Positions 40,221-49,436 of a stretch of DNA of 64,000 bases are shown one piece after another. The translations under genes were made by a program, and so were the position numbers. The stretch lies in the NCBI GenBank assembly GCA_963845285.1, contig CAWJRO010000036.1, positions 1-64,000 of the forward strand, in the 5' to 3' direction. This DNA is from Methanobacterium_C sp963845285. Lineage in GTDB: Archaea; Methanobacteriota; Methanobacteria; Methanobacteriales; Methanobacteriaceae. Under the pieces are notes generated by a model. That model made no database searches and had not been told where the DNA came from. It saw only the letters and a program-made list of their open reading frames with translations. Position 1 is the stretch's first letter. Each line of letters opens with the position of its first letter.

Positions 40221-42743
40221 ATGAATTTAAAACATGTTCAAGAGAAACTCAATGAAATGTTTGAAGGGGATTCCAGACAGCTTGTTTTCTGGTATGATGA
40301 TAAAGCAGAGTTCTGTGAATCAATTAATGATTTAAAATTGGATAACGCCCAAATTTACAGATTAGAAAAGAATAACTGGTTATACACCAAGTACTTCCTG
40401 GAAATTGAAGACACCAAAACAAACTACCTAATCTACGCACCATTTTCACGACTTTCTGATGAAGACAATTATCTGGCAGATGTAGTATACTATGCTACCC
40501 CCTTCTGTGCAAATAAAATATCCATTATAGCTCAGGAATTAAAAATCCCTGAAGAATTTAAAGAAATTTTAAAGAAATATCCTAAATTCTGGAATGCTAA
40601 CAGTCGAGTTAATAGTTTTAAAGATTTGAATATTGAGAATTATTCAGAAGAAACCATCAATGTGGCTATTTTATGTGTTTTAGCCAAGGTAAAAATAGTT
40701 AACTTCGATGAACTTCTAAAAAAGGTCATCACAGAAGAAAATTTAGCTGAAAATAAATATTTAGTTAAATTTGAGAAATGTGGCATTCTAGATGTCTTCT
40801 GGGATCTTTGCCAAAAAAAATACGGTTACTTTGATACAAATCCCAACATTGAAAAATTTTTAATAACCTTACTTATAACCTACACATCTACCAAGTTTCA
40901 AGGAAACACCCCAAAAGCTTGGGAAAATCTTTTATCCAAAAAACAAAATGATATCACAGTTTTTGTTAACAATTTAATGAACAACATCAATTACAAGGAT
41001 AAATACGATAATATAACTCAGGAAATAAGTAAAAAGATCAATCTTAAAAGTCAGCTTAAAAGAATACCTGTTGAAAGTTATTTTTACTGTGACACTTTTG
41101 AAATATTTGATAGAAATATTATTTCTTATTTAACTGATCTTCTGATAAGTAACAAAGAACAAGTTCCATTTCAGAAGTTATTATCTGAAAGGCAGAAAAC
41201 TCACTTTTATGATATGTACGTTAATCATTACAATGTTGTTAGATGGGCAAATTTCTTAATTAGTTACATAAATCAGTTTTCAAATGAAACGTACCCTGCA
41301 GATGTTGAAGGGATGATAGATGCTTACTGTGATAAATGGTTTTTCATAGACAGATCTTACAGAGAGTTCTACTATGCCTATGATAATATTGAAGACAAAG
41401 ATAAATTCCAGGATCTACGTCAGTTAATTGAGAATATGTATACCAATACTTATTTGTCTAAACTGGCCATGTTATGGTCTGATAAACTGGAAAAATGTGA
41501 ATCTCTTAATAATTTACCCCTAAATAAACAGTATAATTTCTATAAAAACAATTTAAGGCCAGCAATTAGAAACCCAAAGACAGCTGTGATTATTTCTGAT
41601 GCATTTAGATACGAATGTGCAGATGAATTAAAATATAGGTTAAAATCTTCGAATTTGACATGTACAGCTGAAATTAAGCCCATAATTTCTACTGTTCCAT
41701 CTAACACAGCTTTAGGAATGGCCAGTTTACTTCCTCATAAAGAAATTTCGTTTAATAAAGATTATAAAGTAATGGTTGATGCTAAACCTTGTTCTAGTAT
41801 TCAAGAGAGACAGAAGATATTAGAAAAATACAATCCCAATTCTATTTCTCTAAAACATAGCGAAGTAATGTCTTTAAAAATGGAAGAACTTAGAAAAAGA
41901 CTAAAAGACAAAAATTTAATCTATATTTATCATAACCAGGTAGATGCTCGTGGAGATAATCCATCCAGTGAAAATGAGGTTTTTACAGCTTCTAGGGAAG
42001 CTGTTGATGAATTGATTGAATTAGTAAAAAAATTAACCAACCAAGCAAAAATTTTTAATTGTTGGATAACATCAGATCATGGCTTCATTTATAAACGAGA
42101 CAAATTAAATGAAAGTGATAAGGTTAATCTTTCTCAAAAAGGCATTATTATTAAAAATAAACGACGCTATTTATTATCTAAAGAAGAATTAGATATTGAA
42201 GGAACCTCAAGTTATTCCATGGATTACTTAAATATGGATAATATCCATGTTACAGTTCCCAGAGGAGTAGATATCTTCAAAACAAAAGGTGCAGGTCAAA
42301 ACTACGTTCATGGAGGAGCTTCTCTACAAGAAATCATACTCCCCTTGGTTAATGTAAAATCTAAAACAGTAAATAAGAATCAAGAGACTGTTGAGTTAAA
42401 TCTAATTTCATTGAGTAACAGAATAACCAACCTAAGCACAATTCTAACCTTTGCTCAAAAAGAAAATATTTCCAATAAAATTTTACCTTTAGAAGCCAGT
42501 TTATTCTTAGAAGATGAAAATGGTGAAAAAATATCCAATGAAGTCATTATTTATGCTAATAAGAAGGTAGATTCTGCTAAAAACAGGGAATTTAAGGAAA
42601 AATTTACTCTCCGGAATAGGAAATACTCAAAGAGTAAAAAATATTATCTGGTTATGAAAAAGATTGAAAAAGATATTGAGATTGAGATTAATCGTTATGA
42701 GTTTACAATTGATATAGCTATTTCAGATGACTTTGAATTCTGA
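40221..42743 (+). CDS. pglZ: BREX phosphatase-fold protein PglZ
   Basis: The 840-residue protein has the alkaline-phosphatase-superfamily core of PglZ: AVIISDAFRYECADEL with the metal-ligand D460, NCWITSDHGFIY with the second Asp-His pair, and VPRGVDIFKTKGAGQNYVHGG with a histidine near the end of the domain. The helical N-terminal 440 residues and a C-terminal beta domain are usual. PglZ is present in every BREX type. It starts 10 bp after pglX. There is no damage in the reading frame. Confidence 0.93.
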   Translation: MNLKHVQEKLNEMFEGDSRQLVFWYDDKAEFCESINDLKLDNAQIYRLEKNNWLYTKYFLEIEDTKTNYLIYAPFSRLSDEDNYLADVVYYATPFCANKISIIAQELKIPEEFKEILKKYPKFWNANSRVNSFKDLNIENYSEETINVAILCVLAKVKIVNFDELLKKVITEENLAENKYLVKFEKCGILDVFWDLCQKKYGYFDTNPNIEKFLITLLITYTSTKFQGNTPKAWENLLSKKQNDITVFVNNLMNNINYKDKYDNITQEISKKINLKSQLKRIPVESYFYCDTFEIFDRNIISYLTDLLISNKEQVPFQKLLSERQKTHFYDMYVNHYNVVRWANFLISYINQFSNETYPADVEGMIDAYCDKWFFIDRSYREFYYAYDNIEDKDKFQDLRQLIENMYTNTYLSKLAMLWSDKLEKCESLNNLPLNKQYNFYKNNLRPAIRNPKTAVIISDAFRYECADELKYRLKSSNLTCTAEIKPIISTVPSNTALGMASLLPHKEISFNKDYKVMVDAKPCSSIQERQKILEKYNPNSISLKHSEVMSLKMEELRKRLKDKNLIYIYHNQVDARGDNPSSENEVFTASREAVDELIELVKKLTNQAKIFNCWITSDHGFIYKRDKLNESDKVNLSQKGIIIKNKRRYLLSKEELDIEGTSSYSMDYLNMDNIHVTVPRGVDIFKTKGAGQNYVHGGASLQEIILPLVNVKSKTVNKNQETVELNLISLSNRITNLSTILTFAQKENISNKILPLEASLFLEDENGEKISNEVIIYANKKVDSAKNREFKEKFTLRNRKYSKSKKYYLVMKKIEKDIEIEINRYEFTIDIAISDDFEF

Positions 42744-42779
42744 AACAGTTCATAATAACAAATTTGAGAGGGTGTTTTT

Positions 42780-44864
42780 TTGGATAACTTTGATCTAAAC
42801 AAGGAAAATAATGATTTAGATAATTCTCAGCTTAATAATGATTTGAATACCAAACTAAACGAATACTTTGAAGGAAGAATTGTTCGAAAGGATTTAACCA
42901 AAAAGATCAAAGAAGGGGCCAATGTTCCAATATATGTTTTAGAATATTTGTTAGGTAAATACTGTGCAACTACCTATGAATCTTTAATTGAAAAAGGTGT
43001 TCAAACAGTTAAAGATATACTTGCTGAGAATTTTGTAAGGCCTGATGAAGCTCAAAAAATCATATCTAAACTGCGTGAGTCAGGTAGTTACAGTGTTATT
43101 GATAAAGTATCTGTTAAACTTAATTATAAGGCAGATGTATATGAAGCGGAGTTTTCAAATCTTGGTTTAAAAGGTGTACCAATATCTGAAGAGTATCCTT
43201 CCAAATATGAGCGTTTACTTGGTGGAAATATCTGGTGTATGATCCAGTTTGAATATTTCTACGATGAAGCTGATATAAAGAGAAATCCGTTTATAATAAG
43301 AAAATTAGCTCCAATTCAAATGCCTAATTTGGATTTAGATGAAATATTACATGCTAGAGATAACTTTACAAAAGAAGAATGGATTGATATTCTCTTAAGA
43401 TCTTGTGGAATGGAACCAACACAATTTGATAAAAGGGTTAAATGGTTACTATTAGCAAGATTAGTTCCTTTAGTGGAAAATAACTTTAATCTATGCGAAT
43501 TAGGGCCACGTGGAACTGGTAAATCCCATGTTTATAGGGAAATATCACCCAACAGCATATTGGTATCAGGTGGGCAAACTACAGTTGCCAATTTATTCTA
43601 CAACATGTCAACCAAAATGGTAGGTTTAGTTGGTATGTGGGATTGTGTTGCCTTTGATGAAGTGGCAGGTATTCATTTTAAAGATAAAGATGGCGTACCT
43701 ATAATGAAAGATTATATGGCATCGGGTTCATTTTCTAGAGGAAAGGACGAAAAGAACGCTTCTGCATCAATGGTATTTGTGGGTAACATAAATCAAAGTA
43801 TAGATATTTTACTTAAAACCTCCAGCCTTTTTGACCCATTTCCTGAAGATATGGCTAAGGACACAGCTTTCTTTGACCGTATGCATTGTTACATTCCCGG
43901 CTGGGAAATACCAAAATATCGGCCAGAATACTTCACTGATGAATATGGATTCATAACAGATTATTTATCTGAATTCATGAGAGAAATGCGTAAAAGATCC
44001 TTTGCTGATGCATTTGATGAATACTTCAGATTAGGAAATAATCTAAATCAGAGAGACGTGGTTGCTGTTCGAAAGATGGTTTCAGGGCTGATTAAACTCA
44101 TTTATCCCCATGGAAAATATGAAAAGGATGATATCAGGGAGATACTGATTTTTGCCCTGGAGTGTCGTAGAAGAGTTAAGGAACAGCTGAAAAAAATTGG
44201 TGGAATGGAATTTTATGATGTTAACTTTTCATATATCGATAATGACAGTTTGATAGAAGATTTTGTTTCAGTTCCAGAGCACGGGGGAGGCAAACTCATC
44301 CCCGAAGGTATCAATAAACCCGGGCACCTTTACACTGTAGGTCAAACAAGTAGTGGGATGATTGGTGTTTTTAAAATTGAAACTGAGATGATTAACGGTA
44401 CTGGAAAGTTTAACTGTACAGGACTCGGTTCAAAAAAAGAAGTGAAAGAAGCCATTAATACAGCCTTCAGTTATCTGAAGTCTAACAGTAAAAATATCAG
44501 TGGAACAATCAGCACAAAGAACAAGGATTATTTGATGCAGGTACAGGATTTAAATGGGATTGGAATGACAAAACATTTAGCTTTAGCATCCTTTGTCGCA
44601 TTATGTTCAGCCGCACTGAACAAACCAATTTTACCAAGTACAGCCATATTGGGAAGCTTAAGTATAGGTGGAACAATCATGAGAATAGAAGATCTGTCCA
44701 ACACATTACAAGTGTGCCTGGATAGTGGAGCTAAAAAAGTTTTAATACCTACTAGTTCAAGTGCGGAGTTATCTACAGTTCCTCCTGAATTACTTGGTAA
44801 TTTCAGCTTGATATTTTACCAATCCCCAGAAGATGCTGTTTTCAAAGCTCTTGGTTTTGAGTGA
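42780..44864 (+). CDS. brxL: BREX AAA+ protein BrxL (Lon/MCM-like)
   Basis: The 694-residue protein contains an N-terminal winged-helix-like region, an AAA+ core with Walker A GPRGTGKS (242-249) and Walker B D293-E294 in VAFDEVAG, and a C-terminal Lon-like domain (ALASFVALCSAALNKPILP, then GSLSIGGTIMRIED). The usual Lon serine motif PSAG is not present, as expected for BrxL, which acts as a DNA-binding MCM-like ring. The start is a TTG at 42780, supported by GAGGGTG about 9 nt upstream. It completes the type 1 gene set. Confidence 0.93.
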   Translation: MDNFDLNKENNDLDNSQLNNDLNTKLNEYFEGRIVRKDLTKKIKEGANVPIYVLEYLLGKYCATTYESLIEKGVQTVKDILAENFVRPDEAQKIISKLRESGSYSVIDKVSVKLNYKADVYEAEFSNLGLKGVPISEEYPSKYERLLGGNIWCMIQFEYFYDEADIKRNPFIIRKLAPIQMPNLDLDEILHARDNFTKEEWIDILLRSCGMEPTQFDKRVKWLLLARLVPLVENNFNLCELGPRGTGKSHVYREISPNSILVSGGQTTVANLFYNMSTKMVGLVGMWDCVAFDEVAGIHFKDKDGVPIMKDYMASGSFSRGKDEKNASASMVFVGNINQSIDILLKTSSLFDPFPEDMAKDTAFFDRMHCYIPGWEIPKYRPEYFTDEYGFITDYLSEFMREMRKRSFADAFDEYFRLGNNLNQRDVVAVRKMVSGLIKLIYPHGKYEKDDIREILIFALECRRRVKEQLKKIGGMEFYDVNFSYIDNDSLIEDFVSVPEHGGGKLIPEGINKPGHLYTVGQTSSGMIGVFKIETEMINGTGKFNCTGLGSKKEVKEAINTAFSYLKSNSKNISGTISTKNKDYLMQVQDLNGIGMTKHLALASFVALCSAALNKPILPSTAILGSLSIGGTIMRIEDLSNTLQVCLDSGAKKVLIPTSSSAELSTVPPELLGNFSLIFYQSPEDAVFKALGFE

Positions 44865-44882
44865 TTCGTTTTACAAACTATT

Positions 44883-45128
44883 TTGGAAAAAAACAGCCAA
44901 AAAAATGATAATGAAAAAGTTGTAGCTGTAAAAATATACAGGTTCCCTGCAGATAATGAAAATTTTGTTTTTGTTGAAAGAGTAGTAGGTGAAGAAAAAT
45001 CCACAACATGTGGACCCCAGAACTATTATCCGGATATTCCGGATTGGGATGCTGCAAAACTGGAAGATGAATTTTATAAATTACTTGAAAATAGGAAAAG
45101 TAATTATCCAGTTAGATTCCAACAGTAA
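44883..45128 (+). CDS. Small protein after brxL, 81 aa
   Basis: I do not recognise this family. The frame starts at a TTG 18 bp after the brxL stop and encodes a lysine-rich start, then VVAVKIYRFPADNENFVFVE and a C-terminal WDAAKLEDEFYKLLENRK helix. The strand-rich, proline-containing middle suggests a compact domain. Its position at the end of the BREX operon suggests an accessory or anti-restriction-resistance factor, but nothing in the sequence shows this. Confidence 0.55.
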   Translation: MEKNSQKNDNEKVVAVKIYRFPADNENFVFVERVVGEEKSTTCGPQNYYPDIPDWDAAKLEDEFYKLLENRKSNYPVRFQQ

Positions 45129-45463
45129 AAGTATTTTTAGAATTTTTTGTAGAAGATCCATTACATAAAGTCTCTCAAGAAGAGATCTAATGAATGGAAA
45201 TTTAACGGGCTTTCTGACATAGATTATGATATATCGGTTTCACAGCTTTTGGGTTATAAAATTAGTGGTTTTCATGCAAAAACTGTTCTCCTTTCTATTT
45301 AACCCTTAGCCCGGGGAAAAATTTTGTTCTTTTTTCGTTTAAGCTTCTAATTGTGCTTAGATCTCCTTTGAAAAAAATCCCTGAAAATATGAGGGTAACT
45401 ATTAACACACACACAGACATAGTAAATATAAAGAGAGAGAATATATAGAATATAATATATATT
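45129..45463. other. Intergenic stretch after the BREX operon
   Basis: AT-rich, with no gene. It contains an (AC)n run (about 45407-45418) and an AT-only palindromic stretch (about 45443-45465), which may form the shared end of the two converging transcripts. Confidence 0.5.
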
Positions 45464-46537
45464 CTATTCTATGTTTTTATCATTTGTAAAATACTTAAAC
45501 TGTTTCAATAACCTTTTATCATTATAAAAATCATTTAAATTATTATAAACGTTATTTAATAATTTTTCATTTGATAAACTATTTTTAGATAATTCTTTGG
45601 TAAAAGATCTTAAAAATTTATTATATTGATTCTGTTTATCTCTAATTCCATCTGGTAAAATATACTCTAATAACTTAATTAAATTACTTTGGTCATTAAC
45701 GTATCTTAAACTCTTAATTCTAAATAAACTTAGATCTTCAATCTCATTATCGGCAAACAAAACATATTGATAATTATTTTTATTGTTTATTTTTATTGGT
45801 ATAAAAGTCATATTTTCATTTATTGATATTTTATGGGACCCTATTAAGAACTTCTTTAGATTATCATCTTCAAATCCTTCATAAAACATCTCATTTAATT
45901 TTACATCAAATTCAAACTTTGCTTCTTCCACGATTTCAGGATTATTAACCTCTTGTTGTTCTGTTTTCTTTGATTTAACTAGTTTATATTGTCCAGAATT
46001 TCTTATCTGCCACTTATTTTGTGAGGGTATAAACTCCGTGTTTATTAACTCTTTAGCTTTAGGATGATCTAAAATATCTGAATGTGAGGTTATATAATTC
46101 ATTCCTTGGTCTTCAAATTCTTTGAATTTCTTTTCAATTATTTTTAAGCTTTCTCTTTTCCACTCTTCATGTTCTTCAGGAGTTAATTCATGTTCTGGCT
46201 CTTTATAATTTTTATTTAGTTTAATTTTTATAAGATAATTATCTCCATTAACATTTATGATATGTGAGGCCACTTTAAGATCTCTATCTAAATCATTCCT
46301 CATTTTTCTTAAAAATGTTTTATAAAAATAGTCCCTAACATCCACATCTAAATTTTGAAAGTTTAAATTGGATATACTTCTAAAATCACCTTCTTCTTTT
46401 CCTCCACCATTTCCTATTAGGTTTTTAATTATATCTTCTATATTTGCAATGGTTTTATCCAATTCTTTAGATACTAACTTTCTTTTTGCATCTTTTTTTG
46501 CTTCCATTTCTGCGAAAATATCTTCCTGACTTTTCAT
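45464..46537 (-). CDS. Element protein of unknown function, 357 aa (paralogue of 26042-26743)
   Basis: I do not recognise the family. The protein has a charged helical N-terminus (QEDIFAEMEAKKDAKRKLV), a middle section rich in Asp/Lys, and a C-terminal domain with KISINENMTFIPIKIN and SLFRIKSLRYVN that matches the 233-residue protein near the left end. The upstream 130 bp also resemble repeat copies A and B in part (GGGGGG-AGGTTGGGAT). It converges on the BREX operon. A structural or replication role in the ancestral plasmid is possible but unsupported. Confidence 0.7.
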   Translation of the reverse strand: MKSQEDIFAEMEAKKDAKRKLVSKELDKTIANIEDIIKNLIGNGGGKEEGDFRSISNLNFQNLDVDVRDYFYKTFLRKMRNDLDRDLKVASHIINVNGDNYLIKIKLNKNYKEPEHELTPEEHEEWKRESLKIIEKKFKEFEDQGMNYITSHSDILDHPKAKELINTEFIPSQNKWQIRNSGQYKLVKSKKTEQQEVNNPEIVEEAKFEFDVKLNEMFYEGFEDDNLKKFLIGSHKISINENMTFIPIKINNKNNYQYVLFADNEIEDLSLFRIKSLRYVNDQSNLIKLLEYILPDGIRDKQNQYNKFLRSFTKELSKNSLSNEKLLNNVYNNLNDFYNDKRLLKQFKYFTNDKNIE

Positions 46538-47531
46538 TTTTTATCAGCTCCTTATTAAATAGTTTAAATTGTGTATATAACACCAACATTGAAGTTTAAA
46601 AAGAGGATAATACTGTTGATGGCTCAAAGTATACATAGAACAATTAATGGGGGGAGGTTGGGATTGATCATGGCATGGGGATCCTTAAAAAGCATAATCC
46701 ATTTTTTGATGAAACTTTGAACTTAAATCGAAAAAGAATTAAAGTAAAATCTTAAAAATAGTTGATTCTTATCTTTAATAAACCTTTTTTAAAGTGTTTC
46801 TTTTAATGAAAGTTATAACCTAGATCGCTTTCACTCATTATTCCATTGCCTCCACAGCCATTACATTTGATCTTTTTATAGAAATGCCAAAAAAATTAGG
46901 GTTCTAATACCCCAAACTGTTCCAACCTTCATTTTGAACCAAAAAAGAAAACAAATCTATAAAAATATAAAAAAGGTATTGGGAACTAGAAACACGTTGC
47001 GTAATCATCATTTGTTCATAAAAAAAAGTAGAAATCTATTTCATTAGTCTTTTTGATTAATTGCATCTTCCTATAATCTTTAAAAAGTACTTGTATTATC
47101 AAAGCCTTTAATATTATTGAAAAACGCTTCTCATAAAAACATAGTTTGGCTTAATGGTCTTTTAAAATAAAGCTACTTTTATTTATTTGAATGATATTGT
47201 TTTCTTAGTTTATTGACTCCGAAACTTTGTTTTTTATCGGGTTCTTGGATTATTTTTTGTAATGTGTTTTTGAATTTAGGTAGCCCTTTTATATTTCAAT
47301 CGATTAAAAACTCTTTTTATTTCTCGGAAATGCTTAAAATCGATTAACAAGTTTTATCTAGAACTTCTCATATTCTATTTGTCATGATCAAAATTAGTGC
47401 ACTTCATCCAACTTCCAATTCTTCAAAAATAATTAAAGCGGATTTATCATGAACTATAAATAGTTTATGGGCTTGAATTTCTATAATAATAAATAGAAAA
47501 ATTTTATTAGTTGAATCTTTCAATTATAATC
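46538..47531. other. 1-kb gene-poor stretch inside the element
   Basis: No gene is supported. About 47155-47290 on the minus strand keeps a coding-like fragment, GLPKFKNTLQKIIQEPDKKQ, without a start, perhaps a remnant. The first 130 bp contain a partial third copy of the A/B repeat (weak). Confidence 0.4.
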
Positions 47532-48251
47532 ATGGAATTTCCAGAAGAATATAAATTGCATTGGTGGATAGGCTTATTAATATTATTTTTAGTAGTGATA
47601 GTTTATAGGTTAATTACAAGTGGTTTAAAATCTATTCTAGATATATTAATAGTTTTTATATGGATCGCACTTCTTTTAATGCCTCTTTTTGATGAGATAG
47701 GTATTTTTGGTTTTAAACTAAAAAAAGAAATTGATAATCTTAGAACAGATCTTACAAGTCAAATGATTAGTTTAAGAACCGAAGTCCAAAATTCGATACA
47801 AATAGGAACGAACCAAAATGTAAATATTATTCAATCCCCTCCTCCCGATGAAGATTTACCTGAAATGGAAAAAAGTTTTGATGAGTATATTAAATATTCT
47901 GGACTTCAAAAAACAATAAAACATCCTGATCATAAAGTTTCTAAAGAAGAAGTTAATGAAGATATTAAGTTTTTATTTTCCACACGTTACCTCATTGAAA
48001 AAGAACTTAGAAACATATGGGTACGTTCGCTTGATGAAACAAATCCCAGATTTTCTGCTAATAGAATACTTAGAGATCTCACAGAAAATGGAATTGTAGA
48101 TGTGAAACTTTCAAATGCGATTAAAGATATTTTAAGAGTATGTAATCCTGCTATTCATGGTCAAAAAGTTACAGATGCACAAATTGATTTTGTAAAAGAT
48201 TTAGGCCCTAAATCTATAGCTGTATTGAAAGATATTCAAAATCAATATTGA
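47532..48251 (+). CDS. Membrane-anchored protein with an HEPN-like C-terminal domain
   Basis: Of about 239 residues, two membrane helices at the N-terminus (HWWIGLLILFLVVIVYRLI and ILDILIVFIWIALLLMPLF) are followed by a short coiled coil (KKEIDNLRTDLTSQMISLRTEV) and a helical domain. The latter ends in DILRVCNPAIHGQKV, which has an R-x6-H pattern like the DUF4145/HEPN group. A TTG at 47511 is an alternative start, but the ATG at 47532 is preferred. The next gene begins 20 bp downstream and has a similar C-terminal motif. A membrane sensor with an RNase-like partner is inferred. Confidence 0.65.
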   Translation: MEFPEEYKLHWWIGLLILFLVVIVYRLITSGLKSILDILIVFIWIALLLMPLFDEIGIFGFKLKKEIDNLRTDLTSQMISLRTEVQNSIQIGTNQNVNIIQSPPPDEDLPEMEKSFDEYIKYSGLQKTIKHPDHKVSKEEVNEDIKFLFSTRYLIEKELRNIWVRSLDETNPRFSANRILRDLTENGIVDVKLSNAIKDILRVCNPAIHGQKVTDAQIDFVKDLGPKSIAVLKDIQNQY

Positions 48252-48271
48252 AATAGGGAAATAGGGATAAA

Positions 48272-48967
48272 ATGGTTAAGGCTGATATTAAATTATTAAA
48301 CAAATTAAAAGAATTGATTGAAGAGGGTAATTATTTCATTGGAGTTTTTGATGAATGGAATCCTTCAATAGGTCTTAATAATCTAGATATGTCTCGTTTG
48401 AACGCGTGGGTTATGATGAGTGGACATATTATAAAAAATTTATGTGATAAGAATGATATTTATTGGATTAATTTTGAAAAAGTTTATGAAAATTGTGACT
48501 TTTCTTATGTTGGTATTGCTGAAATGAGAGGTTTTACAGTTATTTCAGGGATAATTAAGGGATTATATAAAGATTATGAAAGTGGACTACTTGTTAATGT
48601 TCGTAATCTTTTAAGGGGAGAAATATTTGTTGATTTTCTTGACATGGGAGAACATTTATTAAATGAAGGATACAAAGACGCCGCTGCGGTTATAATAGGA
48701 ACTGTTTTAGAAGATACTCTTCGAGAAATTGCATCAAAAGAGGGTATCAATATTAAAAAAGATAATGGAAATCTTAAAACAATAAATTCCTTAAATCAAG
48801 ATATTTACAAAAAGGGCATATATAATTCATATATCCAAAAGAATATCACTTCATTAGCTGATTTAAGAAATAATGCTGCTCATGGACATTACAATGAATA
48901 TAGTGAAAAAGAAGTTAAAGTGATGTTAGTATCAGTTCAAGACTTTTGTTCAAAGCATTTATCTTAA
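48272..48967 (+). CDS. HEPN-like (DUF4145-type) protein, 231 aa
   Basis: The soluble helical protein has GYKDAAAVIIGTVLEDTLRE followed by the C-terminal SLADLRNNAAHGHYNEY, which contains the R-x4-H motif (RNNAAH) of HEPN ribonucleases and the usual E/D-rich helix after it. HEPN domains of this sort are common toxins and antiviral effectors. It is 20 bp from the membrane protein upstream, with AGGGA before the ATG, so they form an operon. The residues fit an active nuclease, but activity is not proven. Confidence 0.72.
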   Translation: MVKADIKLLNKLKELIEEGNYFIGVFDEWNPSIGLNNLDMSRLNAWVMMSGHIIKNLCDKNDIYWINFEKVYENCDFSYVGIAEMRGFTVISGIIKGLYKDYESGLLVNVRNLLRGEIFVDFLDMGEHLLNEGYKDAAAVIIGTVLEDTLREIASKEGINIKKDNGNLKTINSLNQDIYKKGIYNSYIQKNITSLADLRNNAAHGHYNEYSEKEVKVMLVSVQDFCSKHLS

Positions 48968-49011
48968 TGTATAATTTACGGTGTATCTTACAAATTATTA
49001 AAGGAGTTTTT

Positions 49012-49101
49012 ATGGTTAAAGATTATGGATTAGATAAAAAATTTTGCCAGAATATAAAATATTTTAATAGAATAAAAAAAACTGGATTTAATACTTTATA
49101 A
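49012..49101 (+). CDS. Short ORF with a strong ribosome site, 29 aa
   Basis: AAAGGAG lies 5 nt before the ATG, and the frame reads MVKDYGLDKKFCQNIKYFN before stopping inside the 98-bp repeat. It may be the start of a third gene of the HEPN-like operon that was cut by the insertion of the repeat. It could also be a genuine microprotein. Confidence 0.35.
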   Translation: MVKDYGLDKKFCQNIKYFNRIKKTGFNTL

Positions 49102-49157
49102 TTAAAAATATGTTACTTTATGTGTAAAAATTGGCCTTAAGATTAAGAATTTATCTT
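49059..49157 (+). repeat. 98-bp dispersed repeat, copy 2
   Basis: The segment matches 4509-4606 at about 94%, same orientation. This copy overlaps the end of the 29-codon frame, suggesting insertion into a gene. There are no clear terminal inverted repeats, so the mode of spread is unknown. Confidence 0.85.
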
Positions 49158-49436
49158 ATCTATTTAGAAATAGAATAATCTAAATTTAAAGTCTTTTTTT
49201 ACCTTCATTACTTTAATTTTTTATTAAAATCACTTTTAATATTCGTTAAAAAAAGAGTTAGATGAATATGAGATATTGTTAATAATTTATAAGATTTTAA
49301 CATAATTTATTTTTTTATTTCCTTTAAGATATTTTTTATTAATATCTTCAACAGAGATACTCATATTTTTAGTATTATGAACACAATAAAAAAGTATTAT
49401 AAATCCGATGAATTTAGACCTAAAACACCCAAACTC
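49158..49436. other. Right arm of the element, no gene
   Basis: AT-rich. A perfect 8-bp hairpin AAGATATT/AATATCTT lies at about 49327-49350 and could be a transcription end or a recombination-related structure. Confidence 0.45.

Noticed and set aside
45407..45465. AC and AT simple-sequence runs as a regulatory switch
   Set aside because: They lie between converging genes and not in a promoter or coding region, so low-complexity sequence is the simpler reading.
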